This document shows, piece by piece, positions 4,477 through 6,399 of a stretch of 6,399 nt of DNA. How positions within the stretch are numbered: position 1 is the first letter of the stretch; each line of letters starts with the position of its first letter. A program made the position numbers and the translations under genes. The DNA is from Draconibacterium orientale (GTDB lineage: Bacteria; Bacteroidota; Bacteroidia; Bacteroidales; UBA1556). The notes below the pieces were generated by a model. It saw nothing but the letters and a program-made list of their open reading frames with translations, ran no database searches and was not told the origin of the DNA. Where the stretch lies: positions 1 to 6,399 of the forward strand of contig DZDC01000127.1 of assembly GCA_022736595.1 (NCBI GenBank). The letters are read 5' to 3'.

Positions 4477-6366
4477 ATGTACGACTTAGAAACTCTCAAA
4501 GGGCTAAAATTGCCCGAATTAAGAGATATTGCTGAGAAGTTAAACCTAAAAAGAATTACAGGTTTAAAAAAAGAAGAGCTGATTTCCAGCATTTTTGATC
4601 ATCAAAGCACTTTATCTATTGCTGAGCAAAGCTCGGACGACAGCAAAGAAAACAAACATCGAAGGAAACGGATTATCATCGACCCTCAATCTAGTTCTAC
4701 AGGCGAAGAAACTCCACAAGCACCCACGCCAGAGGCCCCCGAAATACGTGAAATTAACACTCCAACCCGCGAAACTTTCGAAACTCGAAGAACAGAGCCA
4801 AAACCTTTTGCACCTCGTGAAGGACAAAAAAGCTTTGACCGTCCCTTTGAAAGAAAGAGCTTTCCACCTCGACCTGAACGCGAAAACTTTGATCGTGGTG
4901 AGCGCAAGCCTTTTGACAGACCGGATAAACCTTATGGCGAACGCCCTGCAAGACCTTACGAAGGTCATCAAGACAGACCTACCTTTGATCGACCTGAAAA
5001 AAGATACCCAGATCGTCCTGAGCGGAGCTTTGATCGTCAAGAGCGCAGTGCACCAGCAGAACGTAAAGACAGAGGTGGAAGCGAAAACTTTGAAAGTAGA
5101 AACAACACTGAACCAACTGAAAAACAGATAATTGAAGGTGCAATAAAAACTCAATACGAGCGTCAACAACCCAAGCCTTTAGATAAAGAGACTAAAGAGA
5201 AGATTGAAAATCTGGTTCGTTTTACTGAAAAAACTTTCCTCAGCGAATATGAAGGAATCAACTCAAGCCATGGAGTTTTAGAAATCATGCCCGACGGTTT
5301 TGGCTTTTTGCGCTCCTCCGATTACAATTATCTTACTTCACCCGACGATATCTACGTTTCTCAATCTCAAATCAAACTCTTTGGGCTCAAAACTGGTGAC
5401 ACCATCAAAGGTTCCATCAGACCACCAAAAGAAGACGAAAAATACTTCCCTTTGATTAAAGTTGAGAAAATCAATGGTCGTTCTCCTGAAGATATTCGTG
5501 ACCGTATCCCTTTTGATTTTTTAACTCCCCTTTTCCCTGAAAAGAAATTTAAATTGACAGGTCATCCAAAGGAATCCATTTCAACCCGATTAATTGATTT
5601 ATTTGCCCCCATTGGTAAAGGTCAGAGAGGACTTATAGTGGCACAACCAAAAACAGGTAAAACAGTGTTGCTTAAAGAGATTGCTAATGCCATAGCTTCC
5701 AATCATCCCGAAGTATTCCTTATTATTTTACTTATTGACGAACGTCCTGAGGAGGTTACCGATATGCAACGCAGCGTTAACGCTGAAGTAATTGCAAGTA
5801 CCTTTGACGAACCTGCTGATCGCCACGTAAAAATCGCCAACCTTGTACTTGAAAAAGCCAAGCGAATGACCGAAAGCGGACATGATGTGGTGATTTTACT
5901 CGACTCCATCACCCGTCTTGCTAGAGCCTACAATACGGTAGCTCCTGCTTCGGGTAAAGTTTTGTCTGGAGGTGTGGAAGCAACCGCTTTGCAAAAACCC
6001 AAACGTTTCTTCGGTGCTGCCCGTCAGATTGAAGGTGGAGGTAGCCTTACCATTATTGCTACAGCCCTTACCGAAACCGGTTCAAAAATGGATGAAGTAA
6101 TTTTTGAGGAGTTTAAAGGAACAGGTAATATGGAGTTGCAACTCGATCGTAAACTTTCCAATAAACGCATTTACCCAGCTATCGATATTGTTAACAGTTC
6201 GACCCGTCGCGACGATTTACTTCTCAACAAAGAAGCGTTGCAACGTTTGTGGGTACTTCGCAACCACCTTGCCGATATGAATCCCATTGAAGCAATGCAG
6301 TTTTTAAAGGACAAGTTACAGTACACCAAGTCAAACGAAGAATTTTTGGCTACCATGAATGGCTAA
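4477..6366 (+). CDS. rho: transcription termination factor Rho with long disordered N-terminal insertion
   Basis: Rho is a hexameric RNA-dependent ATPase/translocase that ends transcription. This copy has 629 residues against 419 in E. coli. Domains: helical Rho_N (1-43); a low-complexity disordered insertion (about 44-225) rich in R, P, E, D and F, with FDR repeated at 120, 138, 146, 170 and 185; a linker helix; the OB-fold primary RNA-binding domain (about 262-335) containing DGFGFLRS (273-280); and the RecA-type ATPase (about 345-629). Catalytic elements are intact: Walker A PKTGKT (391-396, Lys395), DERPEE (421-426, catalytic Glu422), Walker B VVILLDS (471-477, Asp476), Q-loop SGKVLSGG (492-499), the R-loop region EFKGTGNMEL (545-554) and the arginine finger in STRRDD (Arg577). 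The gene is therefore predicted to be fully functional. A comparable disordered region in Bacteroides thetaiotaomicron Rho has been reported to drive phase separation, and a similar role here is inferred. ATG 4477 is chosen because Rho_N starts directly there. Confidence 0.99.
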   Translation: MYDLETLKGLKLPELRDIAEKLNLKRITGLKKEELISSIFDHQSTLSIAEQSSDDSKENKHRRKRIIIDPQSSSTGEETPQAPTPEAPEIREINTPTRETFETRRTEPKPFAPREGQKSFDRPFERKSFPPRPERENFDRGERKPFDRPDKPYGERPARPYEGHQDRPTFDRPEKRYPDRPERSFDRQERSAPAERKDRGGSENFESRNNTEPTEKQIIEGAIKTQYERQQPKPLDKETKEKIENLVRFTEKTFLSEYEGINSSHGVLEIMPDGFGFLRSSDYNYLTSPDDIYVSQSQIKLFGLKTGDTIKGSIRPPKEDEKYFPLIKVEKINGRSPEDIRDRIPFDFLTPLFPEKKFKLTGHPKESISTRLIDLFAPIGKGQRGLIVAQPKTGKTVLLKEIANAIASNHPEVFLIILLIDERPEEVTDMQRSVNAEVIASTFDEPADRHVKIANLVLEKAKRMTESGHDVVILLDSITRLARAYNTVAPASGKVLSGGVEATALQKPKRFFGAARQIEGGGSLTIIATALTETGSKMDEVIFEEFKGTGNMELQLDRKLSNKRIYPAIDIVNSSTRRDDLLLNKEALQRLWVLRNHLADMNPIEAMQFLKDKLQYTKSNEEFLATMNG

Positions 6367-6369
6367 TCT

Positions 6370-6386
6370 ATTCAACGCTTTTGAAT
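6370..6386. other. short hairpin after rho, cut near the window edge
   Basis: ATTCAA (6370-6375) pairs with TTGAAT (6381-6386) around a 5-base loop, and is followed by seven A residues on the plus strand, not T. An alternative pairing is GCTTTT (6377-6382) with AAAAGC (6389-6394), which could continue past the window end. It is not a convincing rho terminator as seen, and may belong to a terminator completed downstream. Confidence 0.2.
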
Positions 6387-6399
6387 AAAAAAAGCACTC

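Noticed and set aside
4831..5046. Repeated TTTGAYCGNCC-like DNA as a CRISPR or satellite repeat
   Set aside because: The units are imperfect, irregularly spaced and all in the Rho frame, so they reflect repeated FDR(P) residues in the protein.
4595..5131. Open frame of 178 codons in another frame inside rho, with a 185-codon antisense frame at 4612-5169
   Set aside because: Both lie over the low-complexity Arg/Pro/Glu-rich insertion, where biased codons suppress stops in every frame. Neither has a recognisable domain or its own promoter, and Rho itself is unmistakable.
6367..6399. Intrinsic terminator of rho
   Set aside because: The hairpin is followed by A residues on the plus strand, so it lacks the required T tract. 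The window ends too soon to judge further.

Overview
The window reads as a chromosomal segment from a Bacteroidota (Bacteroidetes) bacterium. The evidence is low-GC coding DNA, candidate promoters of the TAnnTTTG -7 type rather than TATAAT, gene starts without clear Shine-Dalgarno sequences, a lipoprotein with Bacteroidota-type surface-export residues after its cysteine, an outer membrane barrel whose signal peptide ends Ala-Gln, and a Rho factor carrying a long Arg/Phe/Pro-rich N-terminal insertion. I cannot place it below phylum with confidence.

Layout: (i) 1-51 is the 3' part of a tRNA-Pro(CGG) gene, followed by a candidate terminator. (ii) 136-1590 (+) encodes a lipoprotein with an Ig-like domain and a right-handed beta-helix. 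(iii) 1587-2354 (-) is yaaA (peroxide stress / iron homeostasis), convergent with the lipoprotein gene and sharing four bases at the stop codons. (iv) 2355-2437 is a divergent promoter region with a 7-2-7 palindrome at the predicted yaaA transcription start. (v) 2438-3547 (+) encodes a two-domain protein: an N-terminal DUF1232 (YkvA-like) segment joined to an alpha/beta-hydrolase-like domain resembling DUF726, in which the nucleophile serine position appears to be asparagine. (vi) 3535-4206 (-) encodes a small PorT-like outer membrane beta-barrel protein, convergent with the previous gene and overlapping it by 13 bases. (vii) 4207-4476 is a divergent intergenic region with a strong candidate promoter for rho and a leader of about 140 nt that holds two mutually exclusive hairpins. 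(viii) 4477-6366 (+) is rho, full length, with an intrinsically disordered insertion of about 180 residues.

The genes alternate in strand (+, -, +, -, +), so each is probably its own transcription unit and they do not form one pathway. They are individually housekeeping or envelope genes. The two convergent junctions have no intergenic space for ordinary terminators. The least familiar item is the DUF1232 / degenerate-hydrolase fusion. The Rho insertion and the rho leader are the next most worthwhile to examine. I see no CRISPR array, insertion sequence, phage gene or toxin-antitoxin pair.
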